Positions 46,719 to 55,788 of a stretch of DNA of 64,000 nucleotides are shown one piece after another; position 1 is the first letter of the stretch; the number at the start of each line of letters is the position of its first letter. The position numbers and the translations under genes were made by a program. Below the pieces are notes generated by a model, which was given only the letters and a program-made list of their open reading frames with translations, was not told the origin of the DNA and did not search any database. The stretch is from contig NZ_CP118735.1 of NCBI RefSeq assembly GCF_032595075.1, positions 1,144,001 to 1,208,000 of the forward strand, given 5' to 3'. Source of the DNA: Streptococcus sp. 29887 (GTDB lineage: Bacteria; Bacillota; Bacilli; Lactobacillales; Streptococcaceae).

Positions 46719-47318
46719 ATGAAAAAACTAATAAGAGCGATTAGCCTTATCGCCCTTGCTTTTCTACTAGTAAAAACCTTCCAGACCTATCAGGATGTCA
46801 AGCAAGTAATGACCTATCAGGCTATGGTTCAAGAAGTTCTAGCAGAGAACGATACCAGGGCCAATGAAGAACTTGTCTTGGCAATGATTTACACAGAAAC
46901 CAAGGGGAGAGAAGCAGATGTTATGCAGTCCAGTGAATCTGCAACAGGCTATACAAATACCATTACAGATAGTAAGGAAAGTATCCGCCAAGGAATAGTC
47001 TATTTATCAGAAAATTTACGCTTAGCAGAGGAAAAAGGAGTTGAGGTCTGGACTGCTGTCCAAGCCTACAATTTCGGACCTGCTTATATTGATTTTGTGG
47101 CTGAAAACGGCGGCGAGCATACCCTAGCTCTAGCTGAAGAGTATTCAAAAACAGTAGTAGCTCCTAGTCTTGGAAATACAAGTGGAGAAACCTATACCTA
47201 TTATCATCCAATTGCCCTCCTCCACGGTGGCAAACTCTATGTAAATGGTGGAAATATTTACTACGCCAGACAGGTTCGTTTTAATATGCACCTGATGCGT
47301 TTGATGAACATCTTTTAA
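46719..47318 (+). CDS. pvaA: Lysozyme-like surface muramidase, PvaA family
   Basis: The 199 residues comprise an N-terminal membrane anchor ([18 protein letters not shown]) and a lysozyme-like domain. The putative catalytic Glu is in [11 protein letters not shown], followed by SSESATGY and [12 protein letters not shown], as in the pneumococcal vaccine antigen PvaA. Likely a peptidoglycan hydrolase at the outer membrane face. It begins directly after the NdpA-like gene. Confidence 0.85.
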   Translation: MKKLIRAISLIALAFLLVKTFQTYQDVKQVMTYQAMVQEVLAENDTRANEELVLAMIYTETKGREADVMQSSESATGYTNTITDSKESIRQGIVYLSENLRLAEEKGVEVWTAVQAYNFGPAYIDFVAENGGEHTLALAEEYSKTVVAPSLGNTSGETYTYYHPIALLHGGKLYVNGGNIYYARQVRFNMHLMRLMNIF

Positions 47319-47350
47319 CAATCGAGAAAATTTCTTGGTTGTTTTTATTT
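47317..47350 (+). terminator. Intrinsic terminator of the glyA-pvaA run
   Basis: Stem AACAATCGAGAAA / TTTCTTGGTTGTT with two mismatches, then TTTATTTT. Confidence 0.7.
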
Positions 47351-47403
47351 TCCTGCTAAAAAATGATATAATGATTGTATAGACAGAATGAGGAATGATC
47401 AAT

Positions 47404-48159
47404 ATGAGAAATTGTATGGTTACTGGTGCAACCAGTGGTATTGGGAAAGCCATCGCCTACGCTTTCGCTAAGAACGGTGATAATGTCATTATTACTGGCC
47501 GCAGAAAAGATAAATTAAATGAAATAAAATGTGATCTTGAGAATAATTATGATGTTCAGGTTTACATCTATTCATTTGATGTGACAAATAGTGAGCAAGT
47601 TATTGATTCTTGCCAACAGATACTGCAAGAAGTGGGACAAGTTCATATCTTGGTGAACAATGCAGGTCTAGCCTTGGGCTTGGATAAATTTCAAGACTAT
47701 GACTTAACCGATATGATGACCATGATCGATACCAATATAAAGGGCTTGTTAACTGTTACACGTCAGATATTGCCCCAGATGGTTGCACACAACGAAGGGC
47801 ATATTATCAATATTGGCTCTACTGCTGGGATTTATGCCTATGCTGGCGCAGCGGTCTATGCTGCTACAAAATCAGCGGTTAAGGTCCTATCTGATGGTAT
47901 TAGGATTGATACAATCGATAAAAATATTAAGGTCACAACCCTGCAACCTGGTATTGTTGAAACTGACTTTAGTCAGGTTCGTTTCCATGGTGACAAGGGA
48001 AGGGCAGCAGGAGTTTATCAAGGGATTGATGCTTTACAGGCTGAAGATATTGCAAATTGTACCCTATTTGTAGCCAATCAGCCTCAGCATGTACAAATCT
48101 CAGATATGACCATTATGGCTACTAAACAGGCCACTGGTTTTACCATTCATAGAGAATAG
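47404..48159 (+). CDS. Short-chain dehydrogenase/reductase (YdfG-like)
   Basis: NAD(P)-dependent SDR of 251 residues with TGATSGIGKAIA, NNAG, catalytic Ser in NIGSTAGIYAY and YAATK. It resembles 3-hydroxy acid/serine dehydrogenases (YdfG family). The ATG at 47404 is 9 nt after AGGA; an earlier ATG at 47395 would overlap it. Promoter TGA-TATAAT at 47364-47372. A lipoprotein gene follows after 9 nt, probably in the same transcript. Confidence 0.88.
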   Translation: MRNCMVTGATSGIGKAIAYAFAKNGDNVIITGRRKDKLNEIKCDLENNYDVQVYIYSFDVTNSEQVIDSCQQILQEVGQVHILVNNAGLALGLDKFQDYDLTDMMTMIDTNIKGLLTVTRQILPQMVAHNEGHIINIGSTAGIYAYAGAAVYAATKSAVKVLSDGIRIDTIDKNIKVTTLQPGIVETDFSQVRFHGDKGRAAGVYQGIDALQAEDIANCTLFVANQPQHVQISDMTIMATKQATGFTIHRE

Positions 48160-48168
48160 GAGAACAAC

Positions 48169-48939
48169 ATGAAAAAGAATTATAGCCTAATTTTAGTAAG
48201 TATTTTGACTTTGTCAACTCTTTTTGCATGTAGTCCTAATAAAAATCAAGCAAGTTCTAGTTCTTCTACCAGTTCAACGACAAGTGTATCCAGTTCTTCG
48301 AGCAGTAGTGTGACCGCTCCTTCAAGCTCGGCAGAAGTTGCCACCATTCTTTCCATGGACATTGATTCACTTATGCAAGGGAACTATGATAGTATCATTG
48401 GAAAATGGCAGAATAGTCGTGGAGAAAGCTTGATATTCAATATCAAGGGCTTGGTTGCAGACAGTCAAAATTTATTAGGACGTGGAAAAATCACTGAGGG
48501 AATTTTTGAAACGGGCTACATTGATAATAATATCGGTGAAGTTAGTCTAATGATGATCCCTAAGGATACTATTCTTAGCCAGTCCCTTTATTCAGCTGGG
48601 GCTGATCCAACCGATACAACACGGGATCGTATTTTGACTAAGGTTGGAGAGGCAGAACTGGATGTAGATGCCTTTTACCGTGTCAGCAATCCGTCTAGCG
48701 AGGGTATAGATCCTCTCAAGAATACAGAAACTGGTATTCAACTAGAAAGTGGTCCAAAGACCATCGAATATGCTAATTCTATTCTTGGCGAGAATAATTG
48801 GCGAGTAATCGAGGGGAATTATACACGGACGGAAACCATTCCATATAATGTCTTAGAAGGCAATGACAACACTCACTATTCTGTCTATCAAAACGGTGTG
48901 ATTCTTAATGCAAATTATCAGATTGTCTATCAACCCTAG
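48169..48939 (+). CDS. Ser-rich lipoprotein with DUF6287-like domain
   Basis: The 256 residues have a lipoprotein signal peptide with lipobox LFAC (Cys21), a Ser/Thr-rich linker of about 40 residues, then MDIDSLMQGNYDSIIGKWQNS, a motif of the small DUF6287 domain found in streptococcal lipoproteins, and a C-terminal globular part. The function is unknown. AGGAGAAC precedes the start. Confidence 0.75.
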   Translation: MKKNYSLILVSILTLSTLFACSPNKNQASSSSSTSSTTSVSSSSSSSVTAPSSSAEVATILSMDIDSLMQGNYDSIIGKWQNSRGESLIFNIKGLVADSQNLLGRGKITEGIFETGYIDNNIGEVSLMMIPKDTILSQSLYSAGADPTDTTRDRILTKVGEAELDVDAFYRVSNPSSEGIDPLKNTETGIQLESGPKTIEYANSILGENNWRVIEGNYTRTETIPYNVLEGNDNTHYSVYQNGVILNANYQIVYQP

Positions 48940-48965
48940 GGATAGATACACATCTTGGCATCATA

Positions 48966-48996
48966 AGGCTGGGCTCATTAAGCTCAGCCTTATTTT
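48966..48996. terminator. Bidirectional terminator between convergent genes
   Basis: Stem GGCTGGGCT / AGCTCAGCC, loop CATTA, with T-rich sequence on the plus side and AAGG on the other. It overlaps the last codons of the minus-strand gene. Confidence 0.75.
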
Positions 48997-49847
48997 ATGC
49001 GCAATTTGGCTGCTTGCTTTTGTTTTTCAATGATACTGATGAAGGCGGCGAATTCTGTGTCTAACCGCTTTTGGTAGGTTTTATTTTGTATGATGAGATT
49101 ATCCAAGAAAATGGGAAAGGAGCCTTTCTTATAAAGTTCTCCCTGGAAAAAGTAGCGTTCAGACAGCTTATCTACCGAAACTATCGAGGAACGCCATCGA
49201 CTTTTTCTGGAATGAGATGGTTTCCAGGATATTTTTAACTGTTTCTCGTAAAAATACCAGCCCATGATATAGATTTTTGTTTCTCGATTTCTTTTATTGT
49301 CCTTGTAGTAACAAGGTACAGCATAAACATTTCCCCTATTTGTCTGTAAAAATGGATGAAAATCTCTAATTTTTTCGTATTCTTTACGGGGTACCAGATT
49401 TAATTGACTGGTCTTGTCAATTTTCTTCTCATCAATGGTATAGGAATAGCGGTAGGGGTCATAAATCGTTGAACGTTCACGTAGTCGATACTGCTCTGCT
49501 ATTTCCTTAAAAACAGATAGGTGTCCGTAATGTTCAACTAAGTTAGCAAGGGCAATCCCCCTCTGATTGCTATTTTTCTCTATGGTAAGGATTTGGCAAG
49601 TAGGCCAGGTGCTGACAGGAACAGCCCCCAAACCAACTAAAAGATTGTCTTTATGAAAATGACTAGCAAAACGTGCCTCGTAAGTGTGACCAACTTCACT
49701 ATTCAAATCAACAAATACAGCTTGACCATTCTGTTCAAAAACAACTATATAATTTTCGAGTCCTTCCCAATTTTCACTAATAGGCAGGTTATAAAAATGA
49801 TGAAAATGGGGTAATGCCAGTAATTTTCCAAGTGTCATAGTTTTCAT
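48990..49847 (-). CDS. Unknown 285-residue protein, leaderless transcript likely
   Basis: No signal or membrane segment. The sequence is rich in aromatics and basic residues in its second half (SWKPSHSRKSRWRSS). The start MKTMTLGKLL at 49847 is chosen because TGC-TATACT on the minus strand ends 6 nt before it (49854-49859); a longer frame to 49877 would begin upstream of the promoter. I do not recognise a family. It ends in a bidirectional terminator. Confidence 0.6.
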   Translation of the reverse strand: MKTMTLGKLLALPHFHHFYNLPISENWEGLENYIVVFEQNGQAVFVDLNSEVGHTYEARFASHFHKDNLLVGLGAVPVSTWPTCQILTIEKNSNQRGIALANLVEHYGHLSVFKEIAEQYRLRERSTIYDPYRYSYTIDEKKIDKTSQLNLVPRKEYEKIRDFHPFLQTNRGNVYAVPCYYKDNKRNRETKIYIMGWYFYEKQLKISWKPSHSRKSRWRSSIVSVDKLSERYFFQGELYKKGSFPIFLDNLIIQNKTYQKRLDTEFAAFISIIEKQKQAAKLRIK

Positions 49848-49853
49848 ATGATT

Positions 49854-49862
49854 AGTATAGCA
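49854..49862 (-). promoter_or_regulatory. Extended -10 promoter of the unknown minus-strand gene
   Basis: On the minus strand TGC-TATACT is followed by AATCAT and the ATG at 49847, so the transcript starts at the codon itself. No ribosome binding site. Confidence 0.55.
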
Positions 49863-49958
49863 AAAAATATATTTCAAATCCAGACAAAAGTTTAATTTGT
49901 TAAACAGTTATATAGAAGATATCCCCTGTTTAAAGAACAATAGGGGATGACTTGTATA

Positions 49959-50786
49959 TTATTCCTGTTTTTTATTAAGTTGCCTTGGATCAAAACCTTC
50001 AAAGATTTGCAGGTCAAACATGGATCTGTTCTTTTCATACTCTTGTGGATTTTTGACTGTGTAACAAATCAAAGGAATACCGAAAATAACCTTCATTAGT
50101 CGCAGACTAAGATTATTTTGGTAAAGATGATCATAGGAGACAAAGTCTGGTCTAGCTATTACATTGGACAGCAAATGCCGTACGACTGTATAAGAAACAC
50201 CTTTTTTGCCTTCGAGATTACCTGATAGTTGTCCGCGGAAGTAGTTGGGACGGTGCTTTCTGAAATAGGCCACCACCAAGGGATTAAAGGACTCTACCAT
50301 AAACAATCCCTCATAAGTATCCAGCTCTGCTATGGTCCGCCGACACAAATCCGCCACCTCCATGGACTCCGACTTGAGCTCCACAATCAAAGGCACGCGC
50401 CCAGCCACTGTCGACAGGATTTGCGATAGCAAGGGTATTCTCTCCTTACTGGCGAACAAGCTGAAAGATAGTAGCTCCTCATAGGTCAATTCCTCGATGT
50501 TTTGGTCAATCCCAGAGGTTCGCTTGAGGGTTTCATCATGAAAGACGACCAGTTGACCGTCTTTGGTCAGTCGAATATCAAACTCAATCCCGTAGCCCTT
50601 CTCGACCGCTAACTGAATAGCCAGCAGGCTGTTTTCAGGTGCTGATCCTGCATTGTCATGAAAACCACGGTGGGCATAATCCCAGTTTAGAAAAGGCTCA
50701 AAATCCACCACCTTCCTCCGTGGAGCTAGTAGGTAGAAGAACAAACCAAGCAAAAATACAAGAATGCTCAGTAACCAATACATCAT
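49959..50786 (-). CDS. Membrane-anchored glycerophosphodiester phosphodiesterase
   Basis: Hydrolyses glycerophosphodiesters to glycerol-3-phosphate, from lipid turnover or teichoic acid. The 275 residues have an N-terminal membrane helix (YWLLSILVFLLGLFFYLL), the GDPD motif AHRGFHDNAGSAPENS, and EFDIRLTKDGQLVVFHD with metal ligands. It starts 7 nt after the MFS gene ends and is probably cotranscribed with it, suggesting export or uptake of a related compound. Confidence 0.92.
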   Translation of the reverse strand: MMYWLLSILVFLLGLFFYLLAPRRKVVDFEPFLNWDYAHRGFHDNAGSAPENSLLAIQLAVEKGYGIEFDIRLTKDGQLVVFHDETLKRTSGIDQNIEELTYEELLSFSLFASKERIPLLSQILSTVAGRVPLIVELKSESMEVADLCRRTIAELDTYEGLFMVESFNPLVVAYFRKHRPNYFRGQLSGNLEGKKGVSYTVVRHLLSNVIARPDFVSYDHLYQNNLSLRLMKVIFGIPLICYTVKNPQEYEKNRSMFDLQIFEGFDPRQLNKKQE

Positions 50787-50792
50787 AATCCA

Positions 50793-52022
50793 TTACAGCC
50801 TTTCTTTTTCAAGCTTGCTATCACCATGCCGAACTACAGTCATTGTTCCGAAGGAAAGAAGAGAGAAGATAAGAGCATAGGGAAAGAGTATCTTAAAACC
50901 AAGTGACTGCATAAGAAAACCAGACAAAATAGGTGTCACAATCTGAGCAGCCATAGAAGCAGTGTAATACATGCCAGTGTATTTGCCAACATCCGAGTGA
51001 TGGCTCATCTCCACCAGCATGGGTAATGAATTAACATTGATAAAAGCCCAGCCCATACCCATAATAGCAAAGGACAGATAGACAAGAGGGGAAAAACTGG
51101 TAAAGACAATCCCCAGTCCATAGGTTGTAGTAACCAAACAAATGCCAATCAGAATAGCCTTTTTTCTTCCCAAAGCAGTTCCTACAAAACCTGATGGAAT
51201 GTAGCTGACAATGGCAACAATGGTAGCGACAATTAGCGAAGTGGCTACCTCACCAGCAGACATATCCCAGACCGCGATAGCATAACGAGAGAAGGCTGTT
51301 GTAATGCCATTATAGGCCATAAACCAGAGGAAAATAGAGGTCAGCAAGAAGAGAAAGGATCGTTTGACTTCCCTTGGAAGTTTCTGACTAGCCTGCTCTG
51401 CTATTGTCTCAGAAATCTCATCCACACTCATGGTCCTTTCATTGATTTTCCAACCTAAAATAGCAAAGCTGACCAACAAGATGCATGCGACAGCCAAGAA
51501 AACAGCAGTATAGTCAGGTTGGTCAGACTTGCCGACCAGAAAGCGAATAGCCAAGAGGGCAAAAATGGCCCCGACCGCCCCCATGAGATTGATAACAGCA
51601 TTGGCCTTGCTCCGCAATTCTTTTGGTGTTAGGTCAGGCATGAGGGCCACAGCAGGTGCGCGGGAAATGGACATGGCCAGCAAGACAATTCCCAAGCCCA
51701 GATTAAAGAGCCAGAAGGAGTGCTGATTAGTTGCATAGGGTAGCAGTAGCAGACCGATGACGGACAAGACAGTCCCAACAAAGACAAAGGGAAGCCGACG
51801 ACCGTACTTACAATTCAGCCGATCTGAAATGGCTCCAAAGAAGGGAAGGAGAAAGAGGGAGAGGATATTGTCCAGGGACATGACCAGACCCGTCCAGGTC
51901 TTATCCAGAGCGAACTGGTTTTCCAAAATCAAGGGGATAATCACATCATATAGCTGCCAAAAAGCAGAAATACCCAAAAATGCCATACCGATATAAATGG
52001 TACGTTTGTAGTCAAGCTTCAT
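50793..52022 (-). CDS. MFS transporter
   Basis: The 409 residues have twelve hydrophobic segments. The MFS loop 2-3 motif is GAISDRLNCKYGRRLPFV, resembling SLC45/GPH-like sugar or drug permeases; the sixth-seventh helix linker is cytosolic and charged. The substrate is unknown. It lies upstream of the GDPD gene in an operon and downstream of a terminator. Confidence 0.85.
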   Translation of the reverse strand: MKLDYKRTIYIGMAFLGISAFWQLYDVIIPLILENQFALDKTWTGLVMSLDNILSLFLLPFFGAISDRLNCKYGRRLPFVFVGTVLSVIGLLLLPYATNQHSFWLFNLGLGIVLLAMSISRAPAVALMPDLTPKELRSKANAVINLMGAVGAIFALLAIRFLVGKSDQPDYTAVFLAVACILLVSFAILGWKINERTMSVDEISETIAEQASQKLPREVKRSFLFLLTSIFLWFMAYNGITTAFSRYAIAVWDMSAGEVATSLIVATIVAIVSYIPSGFVGTALGRKKAILIGICLVTTTYGLGIVFTSFSPLVYLSFAIMGMGWAFINVNSLPMLVEMSHHSDVGKYTGMYYTASMAAQIVTPILSGFLMQSLGFKILFPYALIFSLLSFGTMTVVRHGDSKLEKERL

Positions 52023-52036
52023 GTCAGTTCCTTTCT

Positions 52037-52073
52037 AAAAAGCCCAACCGACTAAGGACTGGAAGGCTGGGCT
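52037..52073 (-). terminator. Minus-strand terminator of the anchored-protein gene
   Basis: Stem AGCCCA / TGGGCT (with adjoining pairs), long loop, followed on the minus strand by TTTTTAG. Confidence 0.65.
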
Positions 52074-52085
52074 AGGGGGGACAAA

Positions 52086-52859
52086 TCAGGGATAATAGAT
52101 TGTGGTAGCAGAAGAGGTATCCGCTTGTACTTGAGCTCGAAATGCTGTCAAGGTCTGGTCTGAAAAGTAGGTGTCGTTCAAACTCTCCACAAAGACAGAC
52201 ATGGAAATGATGGCTTGTGGCAATACCAAACTCTCCTGCTCGTAGGCAAATGAAATATCCGACCAATCTTCTACAGCAAATGTTTTGAGGAGTTCTTCAT
52301 GGACTTTTTTGGCATCTTCCGTTTGTGCAGGAGAGCTAGCCAAGACCTGCTCTAGCTGTTCACGAAACTTTTCTTTATCCGCAATCAAATCTTGTAAGGT
52401 AAGTAGACTCTCATTGTTTTTTTCATAAAAGACTTCCAGTTCTTCCTCCTGGCTAGTCCGAACTTGTAACCAATCTGCCGTAATAGTGGTTTTCATAAGA
52501 GCGTAGGCAGATGCATTCGTAAAAGGACTGGTACGAGTTTGAGGATAGAGAACAATCCATTCTTTCTGGGTCAAACCATCTGGACTGGCTGTTTTCGCTA
52601 CCTCTTCAGAAGTAGCTGTAATCCGCTGGCTGATAGCAGTGGTCTGGTCTTTCTGAAAAAATCCAATAATCCTCGGTTTTTGCGGACCACCAATAGCATC
52701 AATCTTGGTTCCAGTATCAGCATTGATTTGCAAATTCAAGGGCTTAAACTGCTCATTTAGCAAGCGCTGTTGCTCCTGACCAAACCAGTGAAGACCAAGA
52801 CCAGTTACTCCTATAATGAAAAAGAATCCAATAACTAGAAATTTCCATTTTTTCTGCAT
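52086..52859 (-). CDS. Secreted/membrane-anchored protein, unknown function
   Basis: The 257 residues begin with a basic stretch and one membrane helix (KFLVIGFFFIIGVTGLGLHWF) and continue as an extracellular Gln/Thr-rich domain with a predicted helical stretch (DKEKFREQLEQVLASSPAQ). No lipobox and no sorting signal. Homologues may sit in deacetylase or sigma/anti-sigma contexts, but I cannot support an assignment. AAAGGAGAGC precedes the start on the minus strand. Confidence 0.6.
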   Translation of the reverse strand: MQKKWKFLVIGFFFIIGVTGLGLHWFGQEQQRLLNEQFKPLNLQINADTGTKIDAIGGPQKPRIIGFFQKDQTTAISQRITATSEEVAKTASPDGLTQKEWIVLYPQTRTSPFTNASAYALMKTTITADWLQVRTSQEEELEVFYEKNNESLLTLQDLIADKEKFREQLEQVLASSPAQTEDAKKVHEELLKTFAVEDWSDISFAYEQESLVLPQAIISMSVFVESLNDTYFSDQTLTAFRAQVQADTSSATTIYYP

Positions 52860-52942
52860 AAAAAGCTCTCCTTTCTATGTCTATATAGTATCATTTAAAA
52901 ACAATGGAAGCAAGTAGAAATAGGGAAAATTTAGTTACAAGA

Positions 52943-53150
52943 AACCCGTAGAAATTAGCTTTCTACGGGTTGTAGTTATTCTTTCTTCTATAGCGTCGGG
53001 TAAATTAGTCTTGATGGACTGGCTGATAGAGCCTATCCCCAGGCAACGATGCTCTTTCGTTTTTAGGCATCGGGTAAATTAGTCCACTGGACTAGCGACG
53101 CTCTTTTATTTTTAGGCGACGGGTAAAACAGTCTATACTCAGACTGTTTT
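52943..53150 (-). repeat. Tandem hairpin repeats downstream of guaA
   Basis: On the minus strand, after the guaA stop, a unit of about 50 bp recurs two to three times: a hairpin with AGTC / GACT arms, TTTACCCG, NCGCC, TAAAAA and AAAGAGC. The first hairpin (53125-53150, AAAACAGTC / GACTGTTTT) includes the guaA stop codon and is followed by TTTT, so it may be the terminator. A further hairpin AACCCGTAGAAA / TTTCTACGGGTT is at about 52946-52972. A related copy lies after thyA. Confidence 0.65.
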
Positions 53151-54699
53151 ACTCCCACTCAACTGTTGCTGGTGGTTTGCTTGTGATATCGTAGACGATA
53201 CGGTTGACGTGGTCAACTTCGTTTACGATGCGGACAGAGATTTTTTGAAGGACTTCCCATGGTAGTTTTGCGAAATCAGCAGTCATTCCATCAACAGAAG
53301 TGATAGCGCGGATGGCGATGGTGTAGTCATATGTACGACCATCACCCATGACACCTACGGAGCGAACGCCAGTATTGACTGTGAAATATTGCCACACATC
53401 GCGGTCAAGACCTGCTTTGGCGATTTCCTCGCGCAAGATAGCGTCTGATTCACGAACAGTTTGAAGTTTTTCTTCGGTAATTTCACCCATGACACGAATG
53501 GCAAGACCTGGTCCTGGGAATGGCTGACGCCATACAACTTCCTCAGGCATCCCAAGAGCAGTACCAAGAGCGCGTACCTCATCTTTGAAGAGAGTGTTGA
53601 GCGGTTCAATCAACTTAAACTGCATATCTTCAGGAAGACCGCCAACGTTGTGGTGAGATTTGATTGTTTCAGCCGTATCGGTACCAGACTCGATGATATC
53701 AGTATAAAGAGTACCTTGCGCCAAGAACTCAACATCCGTCAACTTGCTTGCTTCGTCGTCAAATACGTAAACGAATTCATTACCGATGATTTTACGTTTC
53801 TTTTCAGGGTCAGATACGCCAGCAAGAAGGTCTAGGAAACGTTTGGCAGCATCAACGCGAATGATATTGAGACCGAACTTGCCACCCAACATCTCCATTA
53901 CCTGATCGCCTTCGTTTTTACGAAGAAGACCGTGGTCAACGAAAATACAGGTCAATTGGTCACCGATAGCGCGTTGAAGAAGGACACCGACAACAGATGA
54001 GTCAACACCGCCTGAAAGACCAAGTAGAACTTTCTTGTCCCCAACAGTCTGGCGGATTTTTTCGATCTCAGTTTCAATGAAGTTTTCCATGGTCCAGTCA
54101 CCCTTGGCTCCACAGATACCAAAAGCAAAGTTTTTCAAAATGTCATTGCCATATACCGAATGACGAACTTCTGGGTGGAATTGGATACCGTAGATACGGC
54201 GTTCAGTGTTTTCAATAGCTGCAAAAGGACAATCAGCAGATAGACCAACCAAGTGGAAACCTTCAGGAATTTCCGTTACGGCATCACCATGGCTCATAAG
54301 AACCAATTGCTCTTCAGGTGTGTTTGCAAATAAGGCTGATTCAGCTTTCAATTGCAAGTTTGATTGACCATATTCACGGTTTCCAGCCTCGCCAGCAGGT
54401 AGTACCTTACCACCTAATTTATGCGTGATCAACTGCATACCGTAGCAAATCCCCAAGACAGGAATTCCTAATTCAAAGATTTCTGGATCAATATCAAAGG
54501 CATTTTCAGCGTAGACAGAGTTTGGACCACCTGAAAGAACGATACCAATCGGATTGATAGTACGAACTTCTTCAGCAGTAATCTTGTGATTTTTCAATTC
54601 AGAAAAGACACCAAATTCACGAATGCGACGTGAGATGAGCTGATTGTATTGACTTCCATAATCCAATACAATAATTTTTTGGACATCTTGTTTTGTCAT
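53149..54699 (-). CDS. guaA: GMP synthase (glutamine-hydrolysing)
   Basis: Aminates XMP to GMP. The 516 residues comprise a class I glutamine amidotransferase domain (GICYGMQ with the nucleophilic Cys; HPEV), an ATP-pyrophosphatase P-loop ([10 protein letters not shown]) and a C-terminal dimerisation domain ending PPATVEWE. The ATG at 54699 is preceded by AAAGGGAAAAAC; an in-frame ATG 5 codons upstream overlaps this ribosome binding site. It is divergent from a GntR regulator. Confidence 0.96.
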   Translation of the reverse strand: MTKQDVQKIIVLDYGSQYNQLISRRIREFGVFSELKNHKITAEEVRTINPIGIVLSGGPNSVYAENAFDIDPEIFELGIPVLGICYGMQLITHKLGGKVLPAGEAGNREYGQSNLQLKAESALFANTPEEQLVLMSHGDAVTEIPEGFHLVGLSADCPFAAIENTERRIYGIQFHPEVRHSVYGNDILKNFAFGICGAKGDWTMENFIETEIEKIRQTVGDKKVLLGLSGGVDSSVVGVLLQRAIGDQLTCIFVDHGLLRKNEGDQVMEMLGGKFGLNIIRVDAAKRFLDLLAGVSDPEKKRKIIGNEFVYVFDDEASKLTDVEFLAQGTLYTDIIESGTDTAETIKSHHNVGGLPEDMQFKLIEPLNTLFKDEVRALGTALGMPEEVVWRQPFPGPGLAIRVMGEITEEKLQTVRESDAILREEIAKAGLDRDVWQYFTVNTGVRSVGVMGDGRTYDYTIAIRAITSVDGMTADFAKLPWEVLQKISVRIVNEVDHVNRIVYDITSKPPATVEWE

Positions 54700-54734
54700 G
54701 TTTTTCCCTTTCATTTTGAAAATAATTCAAATAC

Positions 54735-54840
54735 TGTTCCTTATTTTATCATAAAAACGAACATTTTCCAAACTATAATTGTTAAATATCTGTTTTGCAA
54801 ACTATGGAAGATTTTTCGAAAACAAGCGTTCGTTTTTTTA
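54735..54840. promoter_or_regulatory. guaA promoter with two opposed ACGAAC boxes
   Basis: Minus-strand promoter TTGGAA, 17 nt, TAAAAT with TGA extension (about 54744-54772). An AAAACGAAC box on the plus strand (54754-54762) lies inside the spacer, and a second on the minus strand (54828-54837, AAAACGAACG) lies upstream. The same motif occurs three times before guaC. Box placement in the spacer suggests repression. The acting protein is unknown; the divergent GntR or a PurR-like factor are candidates. Confidence 0.5.
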
Positions 54841-54972
54841 TGGATTTTACTGATTTTGTTATAGGGAAAGGGGCTTGATTGTTTGTCTGCGAGATTTTTA
54901 CAGATAAAAATCGGTCTATATTGGTCAAAATCTTGATATTTTGGTAAACTAGAAGCAAGAAAGGCTAGACAG

Positions 54973-55671
54973 ATGAAAGCAGCATACATTACCATTCATG
55001 ATAAATTAAAAGAACAGATTGACAAGGGAGTTTGGGCGGTTGGACAGCGTTTGCCAAGCGAGCGCGATTTGGCTGACGAGTTTGGCGTTTCACGGATGAC
55101 CTTGCGCCAGGGCATTACCCTGCTGGTCGAAGAAGGGGTTCTTCAACGTAAGGTGGGGTCTGGCACCTATGTAGCCAGCACACGGGTCCAAGAAAAGATG
55201 CGTGGAACAACCTCTTTTACTGAATTGGTACAACTCCAAGGGAAAATGCCGAGCAGTCAGTTGTTGTCTTATACTCGTACCAAACCAAATGAGAAAGAAG
55301 TTGAGCAACTTGCTTTAGGCAAGGGAGAATACGTTATTCGGATGGAGCGGGTTCGCTATGCTGATAATGTCCCTGTGGTCTATGAGGTAGCCAGCATTCC
55401 CGAACGCTTGATTAAGAACGTTCCCAAGGAAGATGTGACTAACCATTTCTTCAAAACCCTTATTGATAATGGCTATCGGATCGGAACAAGTAAACAAACC
55501 ATTTTTGCCCGACTGGCTAATGAAAAGGTTGCCAAATATTTAGAGATTTCGAAAAATCAAGCTATTCTAGCTTTAAGACAGGTTTCTTATCTGGAAGACG
55601 GTCAAGCCTTTGAGTATGTCAATAGCCAGTATGTTGGTGAACGATTCGAGTTTTATCTGGAGAATAATTAG
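54973..55671 (+). CDS. GntR-family regulator with UTRA effector domain
   Basis: The 232 residues have an N-terminal winged helix (LPSERDLADEFGVSRMTLRQGI, VLQRKVGSGTYV) and a C-terminal UTRA domain (YVIRMERVRYADNVPVVYEVA) that binds a small ligand, as in HutC/NagR/YvoA regulators. It is divergent from guaA with about 270 bp between starts. The effector cannot be told from sequence; control of guaA is possible by position only. Confidence 0.9.
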   Translation: MKAAYITIHDKLKEQIDKGVWAVGQRLPSERDLADEFGVSRMTLRQGITLLVEEGVLQRKVGSGTYVASTRVQEKMRGTTSFTELVQLQGKMPSSQLLSYTRTKPNEKEVEQLALGKGEYVIRMERVRYADNVPVVYEVASIPERLIKNVPKEDVTNHFFKTLIDNGYRIGTSKQTIFARLANEKVAKYLEISKNQAILALRQVSYLEDGQAFEYVNSQYVGERFEFYLENN

Positions 55672-55772
55672 TATATGTTTTCCTATTTTTGCAACATAAC
55701 ATAAATTATGTAAACAACATCTGTTTTCTAGGTACGGAAGCAGATGTTTCTATTTATTTAAGACGGAATTTT

Positions 55773-55781
55773 TGATATAAT
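55773..55781 (+). promoter_or_regulatory. Extended -10 promoter of ylxM-ffh, probably leaderless
   Basis: TGA-TATAAT ends at 55781 and the ylxM ATG begins at 55789. The 7-nt gap AAAGCTT holds no ribosome binding site, so the transcript should start at the codon. Confidence 0.55.
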
Positions 55782-55788
55782 AAAGCTT

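Noticed and set aside
49915..49950. Hairpin ATCCCC / GGGGAT as terminator of the GDPD gene
   Set aside because: No T-run follows on the minus strand, and the loop is long; support is too weak for a feature.
54901..54960. Inverted repeat around TTGGTC / TTTTGGT as GntR operator
   Set aside because: The arms match poorly and no consensus for this subfamily could be aligned by eye.
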